Assembly (NCBI GenBank): GCA_033762255.1
Contig: JANRLT010000052.1
Coordinates: 1 to 43,660, forward strand
Direction of reading: 5' to 3'
Origin: Pirellulales bacterium
GTDB lineage: Bacteria; Planctomycetota; Planctomycetia; Pirellulales; JALHPA01
Length of the DNA: 43,660 bases
The first letter of the stretch is position 1. Every line of letters begins with the position of its first letter. Position numbers and translations under genes: made by a program. The notes under the pieces are model-generated. The model ran no database searches. It saw nothing but the letters and a program-made list of their open reading frames with translations, and was not told the DNA's origin. Shown piece by piece: positions 1-9,123 of this stretch.

Positions 1-53
1 TCTACAATCTTCCATTGCACGTCCGTCAAATCCGTAGGATAATGCGTGTCCAT
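1..53 (-). CDS. IS5-family transposase, N-terminus only (partial)
   Basis: An ATG at 53 opens a reading frame running to the window edge: MDTHYPTDLTDVQWKIV. The pattern YPTDLTDxQW is the typical N-terminus of IS5-family DDE transposases (the DUF4096-like leading domain). Only 17 complete codons are visible, so the DDE catalytic domain cannot be seen. The frame overlaps, in a different phase, the open frame of the interrupted host gene. Confidence 0.7.
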   Translation of the reverse strand, partial: MDTHYPTDLTDVQWKIV

Positions 54-137
54 CGCTATGGCTCCGTCCTTGAAGTGAGATTCCAAGAGACGGAGTCATA
101 GCGATTCTGCTCATTTCAGGCAATTGAAGACAGGCTC
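1..137 (-). mobile_element. Left end of an IS5-family insertion sequence (partial, runs off the window)
   Basis: Reading leftwards on the minus strand, the stretch from 137 starts GAGCCTGTCTTC, which resembles the terminal inverted repeats of IS5-family elements (IS427/IS1031 type). It is preceded by TTA (140-138), matching the 3-bp TNA/TTA target duplications known for those groups. An 84-nt leader follows, then the transposase start at 53. The leader contains a near-perfect 15-nt inverted repeat (54-68 against 89-103, one mismatch). The boundary is inferred from one end only, because the other end and the second target copy lie outside the window. Confidence 0.6.
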
Positions 138-516
138 TAAATGCCGCACCAAGAAACATAAGCACCTTATTCATCTTTTTTAATTGTATAATATCATTTT
201 CGGTGTACGAGACTTTGTGATTATCGGGATTCACGTAGATATTTAAATGAGCCCACTCTTTGACCTCATCATTGATGTAACTAGAATTGGACTTTCCACT
301 GTATTTCATGCTACCAATTTCGTAATTATAGAGTAATGTATATTCCTTGTAATCATATTTATTGCATACGATATTGCAAATGCGTGCAGCAACAATTAAA
401 TATTTGGAAGGAATTTCATGATAACGACGATCCATGAATGCGATTGCGAATACAACCGCACCAAAGACAACAAAGCATCCAGATAGTGAAGTAACCCAAT
501 CAAATTGAATAGGCAT
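138..516 (-). pseudogene. DUF3592-like membrane protein interrupted by the IS
   Basis: An ATG at 516 opens a frame with no stop down to the window edge. The first 126 codons (516 to about 138) look like a real protein: a hydrophobic segment near residues 9-28, then a hydrophilic part containing LLYNYEIGSMKYSGKSN and YVNPDNHKVSY, then the start of a second hydrophobic segment (KVLMFLGAAF). One helix, a 'Y-Y--G--Y-G' region, a 'YVNP-N' turn and a second helix is the layout of DUF3592 proteins. From 137 on, the frame runs through the transposon end and leader, so the second helix is cut off. The region is visibly more AT-rich than the rest of the window. Family assignment is by eye and moderate. 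Confidence 0.55.
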
Positions 517-594
517 ATAGCTTCCGTGGGTCGGCTCATGATCCGACAATACATGCGGTACATAACGACCGAGGCTGAAACCCCGCGTGGTGAT

Positions 595-648
595 GGCGGA
601 ACTCGTTCCGCCCTACGCTACTTAATTCACGGCGACTAAAATTCGCCG
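595..648. repeat. Two short palindromes downstream of hslU
   Basis: 595-612 is a perfect inverted repeat with 8-nt arms (GGCGGAAC) and a 2-nt loop. 630-648 is a second one with 6-nt arms (CGGCGA) around an AT-rich 7-nt loop. They lie 10-60 nt beyond the hslU stop codon and could end the hslVU transcript, but neither is followed by a clear U-run. They may equally be dispersed palindromic repeats. Confidence 0.5.
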
Positions 649-657
649 CTACTGGTC

Positions 658-2144
<1,487 letters not shown>

Positions 2145-2157
<13 letters not shown>

Positions 2158-2699
2158 GCCAATTCCTCAACCACAATGTGGGTGTTGGTGTAAATGTCGA
2201 TCCCGGCGGCAATGGTTAGGGCCTCGCGCACGATTTGGCTGGCATCCAGCGTGGAATGCGCGATGAGCGCGCGGGCGGCGGCGACGGCAAAATTTCCGCC
2301 GGAACCGATCCCCAGGACGCCGTCGGTCGGTTGGATGACATCGCCATTGCCGGTGAGTAGCAGAGTATGCGTGGCATCCACCACCGCGACCAGCGCCTCG
2401 AGCCGCCGCAACGCCCGGTCGGTGCGCCATTCCTTGGCCAGTTCGATCGCCGCGCGGGGAATATTTGCCGGGTAATCCAATAGTTTGGCTTCAAACCGCT
2501 CCAGCAGGGCAAAGGCGTCAGCGCTGGCCCCGGCAAAACCGGTCAGCACCTTGCCATCCAACAGCGGGCGGATCTTCATCGCGTCCGCCTTCATAATGCT
2601 GGTACCGAGCGAGACCTGCCCGTCACCTCCCAGCGCGACTTTACCCTTGTGCCGCACGGACAATATCGTGGTCGAATGGGTGGGAGGAAGTCGGCTCAT
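2145..2699 (-). CDS. hslV: ATP-dependent protease peptidase subunit HslV
   Basis: Threonine peptidase of the HslUV (ClpQY) proteasome-like complex. The ATG at 2699 gives [17 protein letters not shown]. Removal of a nine-residue propeptide would expose Thr10 of TTILSV as the N-terminal nucleophile. GGDGQVSLG and [14 protein letters not shown] are typical of the family. A TTG 33 nt upstream would also be in frame, but it adds a propeptide rich in His and Asp unlike the family, so the ATG is preferred (184 aa, normal length is about 175-185). The stop codon overlaps the start of hslU. Confidence 0.95.
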
Positions 2700-2755
2700 A
2701 GGTGGATCATGAATGTGTCTGTTAGCCCGCAACGTATGTCAGCCCGCCGCGAATG

Positions 2756-2903
2756 TCAGCCCGCAGCGTAAGCAAGGGAGTCATCTAGTCCGCAAGTCTG
2801 TTAGCCCGCAAGTCTGTCAGCCCGCAGCGTGAGCAAGGGATTGTTGCAGGTATGATATTTCCCTGGCTGACGCAGCGGGCTGCGGTTCCCTGGCTGACGC
2901 TGA
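2756..2903. repeat. Cluster of dispersed repeat units (core AGCCCGCAGCG)
   Basis: The gap between hslV and the next gene holds two direct copies of a 24-nt unit beginning TCAGCCCGCAGCG and ending AGCAAGGGA (2756-2779 and 2817-2840). Partial copies (GTTAGCCCGCAA, TCTAGTCCGCAA) are also present. Two inverted copies follow (2861-2882 and 2888-2903, CCCTGGCTGACGC). A further direct copy lies 24 kb away at 27321-27344. No coding potential is apparent. Confidence 0.75.
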
Positions 2904-3011
2904 ATTAAATATGGCCGATTTGCCAGGTGATTCAAAGGGGGCGGGGCGAATGACGGTCGCACCTGCCAAACAGGCTTATTATATATCAGTTGAAATCAAC
3001 GTGTTTCCAGA

Positions 3012-3761
3012 CTATCCCCGCGCCAGTTCCCGTAATTCGTTGCGGATTGGCCCGGTGAGCTCCCTCTCTAAATCCGCCAGGGCCAAGGAGGCTGGCAGGC
3101 CATCCAGTACGCGATGATCGCAAATCAGCGTGACACAAGCGTTGCCTTGTTCATCCAGCGGTCCATAGGTCAGGCTGGTCGTCAACATTGTCGGATGAAA
3201 GCGATTTGTGCATCCCTGCGCGGCCAGCGTGGACAAGGTGAAAGTGCCAAACCGTTTGGCCCATTTTTCACCTGAAAAATTGAGCTGCCACCACCACAGC
3301 CATTGCCGCAACCAGCGCGGAAACCTGCCCAGCGTGACTTGCTTGCGATACACTTTTTCGACCGGTTCCGTTTGGTAAAGTTCGAGCTGTCGTTGTAATT
3401 CCCTTAAGGGCTGCATTTGGGGCTGGCGAAACGCCCCCCAACCGAGCAGTTCTCCGGCGGGCGTGGATCGATTTACAACCAGTTGGGCGGTGACATCCTC
3501 GGTTTCCAGTAAATGCGGCCAGGGCCAGCGCTGATAAACTTGCCGTAATTGCGGCGTGCGGGCGCAGACCGCGGCGTAGGCCTTGAGAAAGATCACCGCC
3601 CAAGAGATGCGGACGGCGGTGGGAGTGTTTTTTGCGTTGTCGCGGGCGGTGGCGACGCTGGCGAGGGGCATTTGGCGGTCAAGCGGGTAGTAATGCTGCC
3701 GCTGGGCCAGGTCCAAGCCATCCAAAACAAGCATGCGGGCGGGGGGAAGTGGACGGCGCAT
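3012..3761 (-). CDS. Stand-alone 2-oxoacid dehydrogenase E2-type acyltransferase domain
   Basis: The 249-residue product matches only the catalytic domain of dihydrolipoamide acyltransferases (CAT-like fold). The decisive motif is DHRVLDG (215-221), with catalytic His216 and Asp220, followed by the usual helix and LEREL end. There is no lipoyl domain or E1/E3-binding domain, and no E1 or E3 gene is nearby, so it is not an ordinary E2 subunit. A tryptophan-rich insert (RWLRQWLWWWQLNF, about 149-162) is unusual. The substrate is unknown. The start is placed at the ATG at 3761; the frame stays open further upstream, but that part is low-complexity Ser/Pro sequence crossing a dispersed palindrome. 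Confidence 0.75.
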   Translation of the reverse strand: MRRPLPPARMLVLDGLDLAQRQHYYPLDRQMPLASVATARDNAKNTPTAVRISWAVIFLKAYAAVCARTPQLRQVYQRWPWPHLLETEDVTAQLVVNRSTPAGELLGWGAFRQPQMQPLRELQRQLELYQTEPVEKVYRKQVTLGRFPRWLRQWLWWWQLNFSGEKWAKRFGTFTLSTLAAQGCTNRFHPTMLTTSLTYGPLDEQGNACVTLICDHRVLDGLPASLALADLERELTGPIRNELRELARG

Positions 3762-3793
3762 AGCGAGAAGAGAGACGGGAAGTGGAGGAGTAG

Positions 3794-3814
3794 GTCCCGT
3801 CCGCCGGACGGGAC
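3794..3814. repeat. Dispersed 21-nt palindrome, copy 1
   Basis: Perfect inverted repeat: 10-nt arm GTCCCGTCCG, one central base, then the complementary arm. Identical arms occur at 8145-8165 and 24675-24695. It sits between the divergent acyltransferase and isochorismatase-like genes. Confidence 0.85.
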
Positions 3815-4002
3815 TGGAGATGGGAGAAGAGAGGATGGAGGTGGGGGTGTGAAATCGTAGCACGGACGTTGGTCCGTAGTTGGTATGTGTAGTGATTGTC
3901 TGGTTCTAGCAAGCCAAGTACTAGGGTTTTTGCCCCCAATTGGCTATCTTGAATCCAGTCAACTTAGATGAAAATCCCATTTTTGTCAGGACATCTTTAA
4001 CA

Positions 4003-4581
4003 ATGCGAAATCCCGAAGCCCTCGATTACCGGCAAGCCGCGGTGGTCGTGATCGATGCGCAGGCCAAGTTGGTCCCGTTGGTCATGGACAGTGGACCTAT
4101 ACTGGCGAATTTGCAAAAATTGATTCGTGGTGCGGCGATCTTGCAGGTGCCGGTCCTGGCGACGGAGCAATATCCCTCCGGATTGGGGCCCACGGTGCCG
4201 GAACTAGCCGCGGCCTTGATCCCCGCGACCTCGCAGTTGACGCCGCCGGGAATACCCAGCAAACTCAGTTTTAGCTGCTGTGGCTGCGAGACCTTTTTGC
4301 GGCAGTTGGCCGCCACGGGGCGCACCCAAGTCATTTTAGTCGGTATCGAAACGCATGTCTGCGTATTGCAGACCGCGCTGGACCTGCTGGGGGCGGGTTT
4401 GCGGGTGTATGTGGCGGTGGATGCCGTGAGTGCCCGGCACCGCCTGGATCACGAGTTTGCCCTGCGGCGAATGGAAACCAACGGCGTCACCCTTACCACG
4501 GTGGAAAGCACGCTGTTTGAATTGTGCGAAACCGCCGATCGGCCCGAGTTTAAACCACTGGCGGCATTAATTAAAAATTAA
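4003..4581 (+). CDS. Isochorismatase-family cysteine hydrolase
   Basis: A 192-aa protein with the family's Asp-Lys-Cys triad: Asp18 (VVVIDAQ), Lys87 (IPSKLSF) and Cys120 (VGIETHVCVLQTA, with the non-prolyl cis-peptide region). TEQYPSGLGPTVPEL (54-68) and VDAVSAR are also typical, and the closest known type is the YcaC/hydrolase subgroup acting on small amides or of unknown substrate. A TTG start 63 nt upstream is possible, but the ATG at 4003 begins right at the domain. It precedes the aminotransferase gene by 155 nt of C/T-rich spacer. Substrate unknown. Confidence 0.85.
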   Translation: MRNPEALDYRQAAVVVIDAQAKLVPLVMDSGPILANLQKLIRGAAILQVPVLATEQYPSGLGPTVPELAAALIPATSQLTPPGIPSKLSFSCCGCETFLRQLAATGRTQVILVGIETHVCVLQTALDLLGAGLRVYVAVDAVSARHRLDHEFALRRMETNGVTLTTVESTLFELCETADRPEFKPLAALIKN

Positions 4582-4618
4582 GAATGAAGAATTAAAAAAT
4601 TAAGAATTAGTTTACATT

Positions 4619-4736
4619 ATGCCCTGCACCCCCTGCACCTCCGCACCCCTACTCCTACGCTCCCCTGCACCCCAGCTCCCTAACTCCCCTGCTCCCTCCC
4701 GCTTCCCGTCTCACCCCTCTCCCCTCATCCCTAAGC
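4619..4736. repeat. C/T-rich low-complexity spacer
   Basis: About 118 nt made of imperfect repeats of CCCCTGCACC / CTCCC-type words between two plus-strand genes. A similar stretch lies at 8096-8196. No gene or structure is supported. Confidence 0.6.
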
Positions 4737-5900
4737 ATGTCTCCCCACCGCATCCTCATGGGTCCCGGACCCAGCGACACACATCCCCGCGTGTTGGCCG
4801 CGCTTGCGCAGCCGACAGTGGGGCATTTGGATCCGTACTACTTGCAACTGATGAATCAAATGCAAGAGCGGCTACGGCAGGTCTTGGAAACGACCAATGA
4901 ATTGACATTGGCTGTCAGCGGGACGGGTTCCGCGGGAATGGAGGCGGCTGTTGTTAATCTGGTTGAGCCAGGGACCAAAATGCTTGTCTGTGTCAACGGT
5001 GTCTTTGGTGCCCGGATGGCCGATGTCGCCCAGCGCGTGGGAGCGACGGTTTTTCAACTAGAAAAGCCGTGGGGGGAAGTTTTTTCCCCAGAGGAAATTG
5101 AGGCGGCATTGCGGCAACACCAACCGGACGTGACCGGGATTATCCTGGCCGAAACCTCGACCGGGGCATGGCAACCCGTGGAAGAGATTGCCCGCAGGGT
5201 GCATGACCACGGGGGGGTAATCATCGTGGATGCGGTAACCGGGCTGGGGGGCGTGCCGGTCCGGACGGATGCTTGGGAATTGGATTGTGTTTATTCCGGC
5301 ACTCAAAAGTGCCTGGGGTGCCCGCCGGGATTGGCCCCGATCACGTTTGGTCCCCGGGCGCGGCAGCGGATCGCCGCGCGGCGGACAAAAGTCCAAAGCT
5401 GGTACCTGGATATGACCATGATCGCGCAATATTGGGGACAGGACCGCGTGTATCACCATACGGCCCCCATCAACATGACTTATGCGCTCAACGAGTCATT
5501 GGCCGTGTTACTGGAAGAGGGACTCTCCGCCGCGCATACCCGCCACCTACGGCAACATCGGGCACTGGCGGCGGGACTAGCCGCGCTAGGCATCGATTAT
5601 GTCGCCGCGGTGGAGCACCGGCTGCCGATGCTGAACGCGGTTCGTATCCCCCCTGGTGTGGATGACGCCACGGTCCGGCGTGAACTGCTGGCCCGCTTTG
5701 GCATTGAAATTGGCGGGGGGCTGGGACCGTTCAAGGGGAAAGTATGGCGCATTGGCCTGATGGGTTACGGAGCAGATAGCAAACATGTCCTGTTATTTCT
5801 GGCGGCGTTAGAACAAATTTTATTGGACCAGGGTTTAAAGTTTGCACCGGGCTCTTCCATTGCCGCGGCGAATGACGTGTATCGATTTGAAACTGAATGA
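4737..5900 (+). CDS. Class V pyridoxal-phosphate aminotransferase (alanine-glyoxylate / serine-glyoxylate type)
   Basis: The 387-aa product begins [18 protein letters not shown], the typical start of alanine-glyoxylate aminotransferases, and carries [11 protein letters not shown] (61-71), VDAVTGLGG (164-172) with the PLP-binding Asp, and Lys191 in [14 protein letters not shown] as the Schiff-base lysine. The C-terminal [17 protein letters not shown] is also canonical. The likely reaction is transamination between an amino acid (Ala or Ser) and glyoxylate in the cytosol. Ala versus Ser specificity cannot be read from sequence alone. Length is normal and the ATG at 4737 is well placed. Confidence 0.92.
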   Translation: MSPHRILMGPGPSDTHPRVLAALAQPTVGHLDPYYLQLMNQMQERLRQVLETTNELTLAVSGTGSAGMEAAVVNLVEPGTKMLVCVNGVFGARMADVAQRVGATVFQLEKPWGEVFSPEEIEAALRQHQPDVTGIILAETSTGAWQPVEEIARRVHDHGGVIIVDAVTGLGGVPVRTDAWELDCVYSGTQKCLGCPPGLAPITFGPRARQRIAARRTKVQSWYLDMTMIAQYWGQDRVYHHTAPINMTYALNESLAVLLEEGLSAAHTRHLRQHRALAAGLAALGIDYVAAVEHRLPMLNAVRIPPGVDDATVRRELLARFGIEIGGGLGPFKGKVWRIGLMGYGADSKHVLLFLAALEQILLDQGLKFAPGSSIAAANDVYRFETE

Positions 5901-5916
5901 TTATCCGTGAAAAACG

Positions 5917-6112
5917 GTGCTGATCCGTGGCTCCGATTTGTATTTAAAACCACGGATTGGGCGAATTTTTAGCCACGGATATTCACCGATGAAACACGGA
6001 TGAATTTGAGATTCTTAAATCTGAAATCTCAGATTTGAAATTTTGGATTAGAAGATTGAAATCTGAGATTTACATTTTCAAATTGAATAATCATCCGTGC
6101 TGATCCGTGGCT
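5917..6112. repeat. Intergenic direct and inverted repeats
   Basis: The 252-nt gap after the aminotransferase gene contains the word GTGCTGATCCGTGGCT twice (5917-5932 and 6097-6112), with inverted copies of its core, AGCCACGGAT at 5971-5980 and CCACGGAT near 5950. It also holds an AT-rich inverted pair built on AAATCTGAGATT. Folding could pair the two ends. No reading frame is supported. Confidence 0.65.
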
Positions 6113-6152
6113 AAGATTTCTCCGTGGCTCAAATTTTACATACATCGCACAA

Positions 6153-6752
6153 ATGCCCACCGACCGACTTACCTCCGCGATTGCCGCGATTGACCGCTTG
6201 CACGCCCAAGACCCGGCCACGATCCTGCTGGATGGCGTTTCCCAGCCCGCGGAGTTGGTCTATGCGAGGCGGATGACGGACTGGCTTTTGCGGCTGGAGC
6301 CAACAGCTAGCGAGGCTCTGCAACTGGCGGTGCGGGCCCAACACCTGCAACGCTGGCAAATTCCACGCGAGTCCTATCCGGCGGATAGGATTGGCTATTT
6401 GCAATGGCGCACCGACTTGAAAAATCGGCATGCCGCGCAGTTAGGCGAGGTGCTGGCGGCGGAGGGTTATGACGCGGCGATCGTCCGCCAAGCGCAGAGT
6501 GTGGTTAAAAAAGAACAATTAAAGCACAATCCCGACTCGCAATTGCTCGAGGACGCGGCTTGCCTGGTGTTTCTGGAATTTGAGTTCGCGGACTTTGCCG
6601 CCCGGCATGACCGGGAAAAAATCATTAATATTTTGCAAAAGACTTGGCAAAAAATGTCCCCCGCGGCGCAGGGGGCCGCGCTAGCGCTGCCATTATCCGA
6701 TTATTGCCGGGAATTGGTCGGCGCGGCGCTGACCCGTCGCGAACCCCACTAA
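6153..6752 (+). CDS. DUF4202 family protein
   Basis: A 199-aa protein recognised as DUF4202 from end to end: AIAAIDRLHAQDP (9-21), ELVYARRMTDWLLRL (34-48), ALQLAVRAQHLQRWQIPRESYP (55-76), GYLQWRTDLK (81-90), VVKKEQLK (121-128), EDAACLVFLEFEFADFA (136-152) and a C-terminal KTWQKMSPAAQ. The conserved His, Glu and Asp residues in AQHLQRW and LEDAACLVFLE suggest an all-helical, HD-like metal-binding protein, but no activity is established for the family. The ATG at 6153 matches the family start. Confidence 0.9.
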   Translation: MPTDRLTSAIAAIDRLHAQDPATILLDGVSQPAELVYARRMTDWLLRLEPTASEALQLAVRAQHLQRWQIPRESYPADRIGYLQWRTDLKNRHAAQLGEVLAAEGYDAAIVRQAQSVVKKEQLKHNPDSQLLEDAACLVFLEFEFADFAARHDREKIINILQKTWQKMSPAAQGAALALPLSDYCRELVGAALTRREPH

Positions 6753-6904
6753 TCCGCGACAAAATTTGCTGTTTAAGACGGCGAGAGTTTGCGGTAATTT
6801 AAGGGTGTTGCCTTGAGGACGGGCGTGGTTGGGATTTGTTGCCCCCATGATCGCCTGCGAGTTTTTTCCTCCCCAGATTTCCTGTTTTTTGCGATTTTTT
6901 CACG

Positions 6905-8068
6905 ATGGAACTTCCCCGCAATCCCACCCGCGCGGTTAAAATTGGGACGGTCACGATCGGCGCTGGACAGCCGATTGCCGTGCAAAGCATGACCGCGACA
7001 GCGACGCAGGACATAACCGCGACAGTCGCCCAGGTGCGGGATTTGCAGTCCGCCGGCGCGGATGTGGTGCGGATCGCCGTGGATAGCCGTAAAGATGCCG
7101 ACGCCTTGGCGGAGATTCGCCGCCAAACTACGGCTAATCTGGCTGTTGATTTGCAAGAAAACTATCGGTTGGCCGCGGTGGTGGCCCCCTCCGTTGATAA
7201 AATTCGCTACAATCCTGGCCACTTGTACCATCACGAGCCGGAAAAGCCGTGGCAGGATAAAGTTAAATATATCGCTGAAATCGCCGCCGCCAACGACTGC
7301 GCGATTCGGGTCGGCGTGAACTGCGGCAGCGTTGACCCGGCAAAAAAAGAAAAATACGATCCCCGCGATTCCCTTTCGCCCATGTTGGAAAGCGCGCTGG
7401 ATCATTGTGAATTGCTGGATAGACTCGGTTTTACCCGCTACAACGTCTCGCTCAAGGATTCCGACCCGCTCCATGTCATCGAGGTCAACAAGCGCTTTGC
7501 CGCGGTTCGGCCCGATGTCCCATTGCACTTGGGCGTCACCGAAGCAGGCCTCCCCCCGGATGGGATCATTAAGACCCGGATCGCCTTTGAGCAGCTGATT
7601 AGTCGGGGCATTGGCGATACGATTCGCGTCTCATTGACTGTCCCCAACGCCCGCAAAGGGGAGGAAATCGCGGCGGGGCGGCAAATTTTGGCCGATATCG
7701 CCGCGGGAAGGGTGCGCAGCGTGGTCGATTTTGGCCGCAATACGCTTAATATCATTAGTTGCCCCAGTTGCTCGCGGGTAGAGAACGAGGCCTTTATCGA
7801 ACTCGCCCAAGATGTCAAGGAAATGACCCGTTACGCCGCCGAACACGCGATCACGATTGCCGTGATGGGTTGCCGGGTGAATGGCCCGGGCGAGACGGAC
7901 GACGCCGACCTGGGTTTGTGGTGCGGGCCAAATTTTGTGAACTTAAAAAAGGGGAGCCAGGAATTGGGAGCGTATCCGTACGACCAGATCCTGGGCAAGC
8001 TGCGGACGGAATTGGATGCGATTATTGCCGGTCGGAAGGGAAATAGATCATTGAAGAACGGTAGTTAA
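6905..8068 (+). CDS. ispG: 4-hydroxy-3-methylbut-2-en-1-yl diphosphate synthase IspG (GcpE)
   Basis: Iron-sulfur enzyme of the MEP isoprenoid pathway, converting the cyclic diphosphate MEcPP to HMBPP. The TIM-barrel part begins with [20 protein letters not shown] and includes [11 protein letters not shown] and VSLKDSD. The C-terminal [4Fe-4S] domain carries Cys286, Cys289 (CPSC), Cys323 and Glu330 ([10 protein letters not shown]), the three-Cys-plus-Glu ligand set of the family. At 387 aa it is the normal bacterial form without the extra domain of the plant/Chlamydia type. No other MEP pathway gene is in the window. Confidence 0.96.
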   Translation: MELPRNPTRAVKIGTVTIGAGQPIAVQSMTATATQDITATVAQVRDLQSAGADVVRIAVDSRKDADALAEIRRQTTANLAVDLQENYRLAAVVAPSVDKIRYNPGHLYHHEPEKPWQDKVKYIAEIAAANDCAIRVGVNCGSVDPAKKEKYDPRDSLSPMLESALDHCELLDRLGFTRYNVSLKDSDPLHVIEVNKRFAAVRPDVPLHLGVTEAGLPPDGIIKTRIAFEQLISRGIGDTIRVSLTVPNARKGEEIAAGRQILADIAAGRVRSVVDFGRNTLNIISCPSCSRVENEAFIELAQDVKEMTRYAAEHAITIAVMGCRVNGPGETDDADLGLWCGPNFVNLKKGSQELGAYPYDQILGKLRTELDAIIAGRKGNRSLKNGS

Positions 8069-8144
8069 TAAATACATTTGTAAGTCTACTCAGCCCTAGC
8101 ACCGCCGCACCCCTAGCAACTCGCACCCCTGCTCTGTCACTCCA

Positions 8145-8165
8145 GTCCCGTCCGGCGGACGGGAC
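8145..8165. repeat. Dispersed 21-nt palindrome, copy 2
   Basis: Same perfect palindrome (arms GTCCCGTCCG) as at 3794-3814 and 24675-24695. It is embedded in a C/T-rich spacer (8096-8196) just upstream of the Rieske gene. Confidence 0.85.
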
Positions 8166-8196
8166 CTACTACTCGCTTCCCGTCTCCCATCTACCT

Positions 8197-8502
8197 ATGT
8201 GGCACACGATCGCGACCTTAGCCGAGTGTCCCCCTGGCACCAACTGCGAGCGCGTGGTGGCCGAGCGGATCATTGGGCTCTGTAATATCAACGGCGTGTT
8301 TTATGCCCTGGATGGCGTCTGCCCGCATCAGGGGGGACCGCTGGGCCAGGGGCGTGTTACCGATTGTTGGGTTACCTGCCCGTGGCATGGCTGGCAGTTT
8401 GATGTGCGGGATGGCCAGCACCGGTTGAATGCCAAGTTGCGGCAAACAACGTATCCTACTCGGGTGGTGGGGGAGGAAATTCAGGTGGAGATTGTGGGAT
8501 AG
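8197..8502 (+). CDS. Small Rieske [2Fe-2S] protein
   Basis: A 101-aa soluble Rieske domain with both cluster-binding motifs: CPHQGGPL (Cys42, His44) and CPWHGWQFD (Cys61, His64). It has no signal peptide or membrane helix, so it resembles the ferredoxin components of aromatic dioxygenases or the NirD subunit of nitrite reductase. No oxygenase or reductase partner is adjacent, so its electron-transfer partner is unknown. The C-terminal TYPTRVVGEEIQVEIVG is the usual last strand of the fold. Confidence 0.92.
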   Translation: MWHTIATLAECPPGTNCERVVAERIIGLCNINGVFYALDGVCPHQGGPLGQGRVTDCWVTCPWHGWQFDVRDGQHRLNAKLRQTTYPTRVVGEEIQVEIVG

Positions 8503-8527
8503 TAGAGGTGTTTGAGGCATTGCACAC

Positions 8528-8686
8528 GGGGTCGGGAGTCTGACGCGATGAAAGCATATTTCGCAAACAGGCTAGTTCGCGAAAGACTCCCGTCCCCCTG
8601 GTGCCTTACCCGCAAGGGGACGGGAGTCCTGGGCGAGTCAGGCTGCTTAGCCAAACGAGCCTACGCCGTCCACGACTCCCGACCCC
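8528..8686. repeat. Nested inverted repeats in a 620-nt gap
   Basis: Two perfect 13-nt inverted repeats are nested. The outer pair is 8528-8540 (GGGGTCGGGAGTC) with 8674-8686; the inner pair is 8585-8597 (GACTCCCGTCCCC) with 8616-8628. All four arms share the word GGGAGTC or its complement. The remaining gap (8503-9123) holds no supported gene. The reading frame spanning the repeats has no family-like features. Confidence 0.75.
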
Positions 8687-9123
8687 TGGGGCCAGCAGTG
8701 CACGTCATGAATCGGACCGTTGTCCCTTCCCCTTGTATTGCACAATTAATTTAGGGCGACGCTGCGCTTGCCTAGGCTGGGAGAGGTCGGCCCCTTGACC
8801 CGCAGAGAATCAAATGCCTTTGGCCCGCAAAGAATTAAACGTCCTTGGCCCACAAATGCTGGGGCAGTGAATAATCTTCGCGCGTTACGAAGATTTGAAA
8901 GGTAAGTAGCACGGACTCCACTCCCCTGCGGAAAAACCACTGGTTGCTGGCAAGTCCGTGCCAGTATTTCTTCTAGCTCTCAACTAACACTTGTAAACCC
9001 CCAGTATCCACTTTTTGCTAGCACGCCCAGAATATAAATCGCCCTGCCGTAACTGGGCGGTTCAGGCTAAAATTGCCCCTCCTTTGACGATTGTGGATGA
9101 GCAATTTTCTGGCTTAAGTAGTG

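Noticed and set aside
2911-3117. Short plus-strand frame between hslV and the acyltransferase gene
   Set aside because: It runs into the end of the opposite-strand acyltransferase gene and shows no domain or signal.
4619-4900. Plus-strand frame starting in the C/T-rich spacer
   Set aside because: It encodes low-complexity Pro/Ser sequence and then overlaps the aminotransferase gene out of phase.
8512-8754. 80-codon frame in the gap after the Rieske gene
   Set aside because: It lies across the nested inverted repeats; the coding look comes from the repeat sequence.
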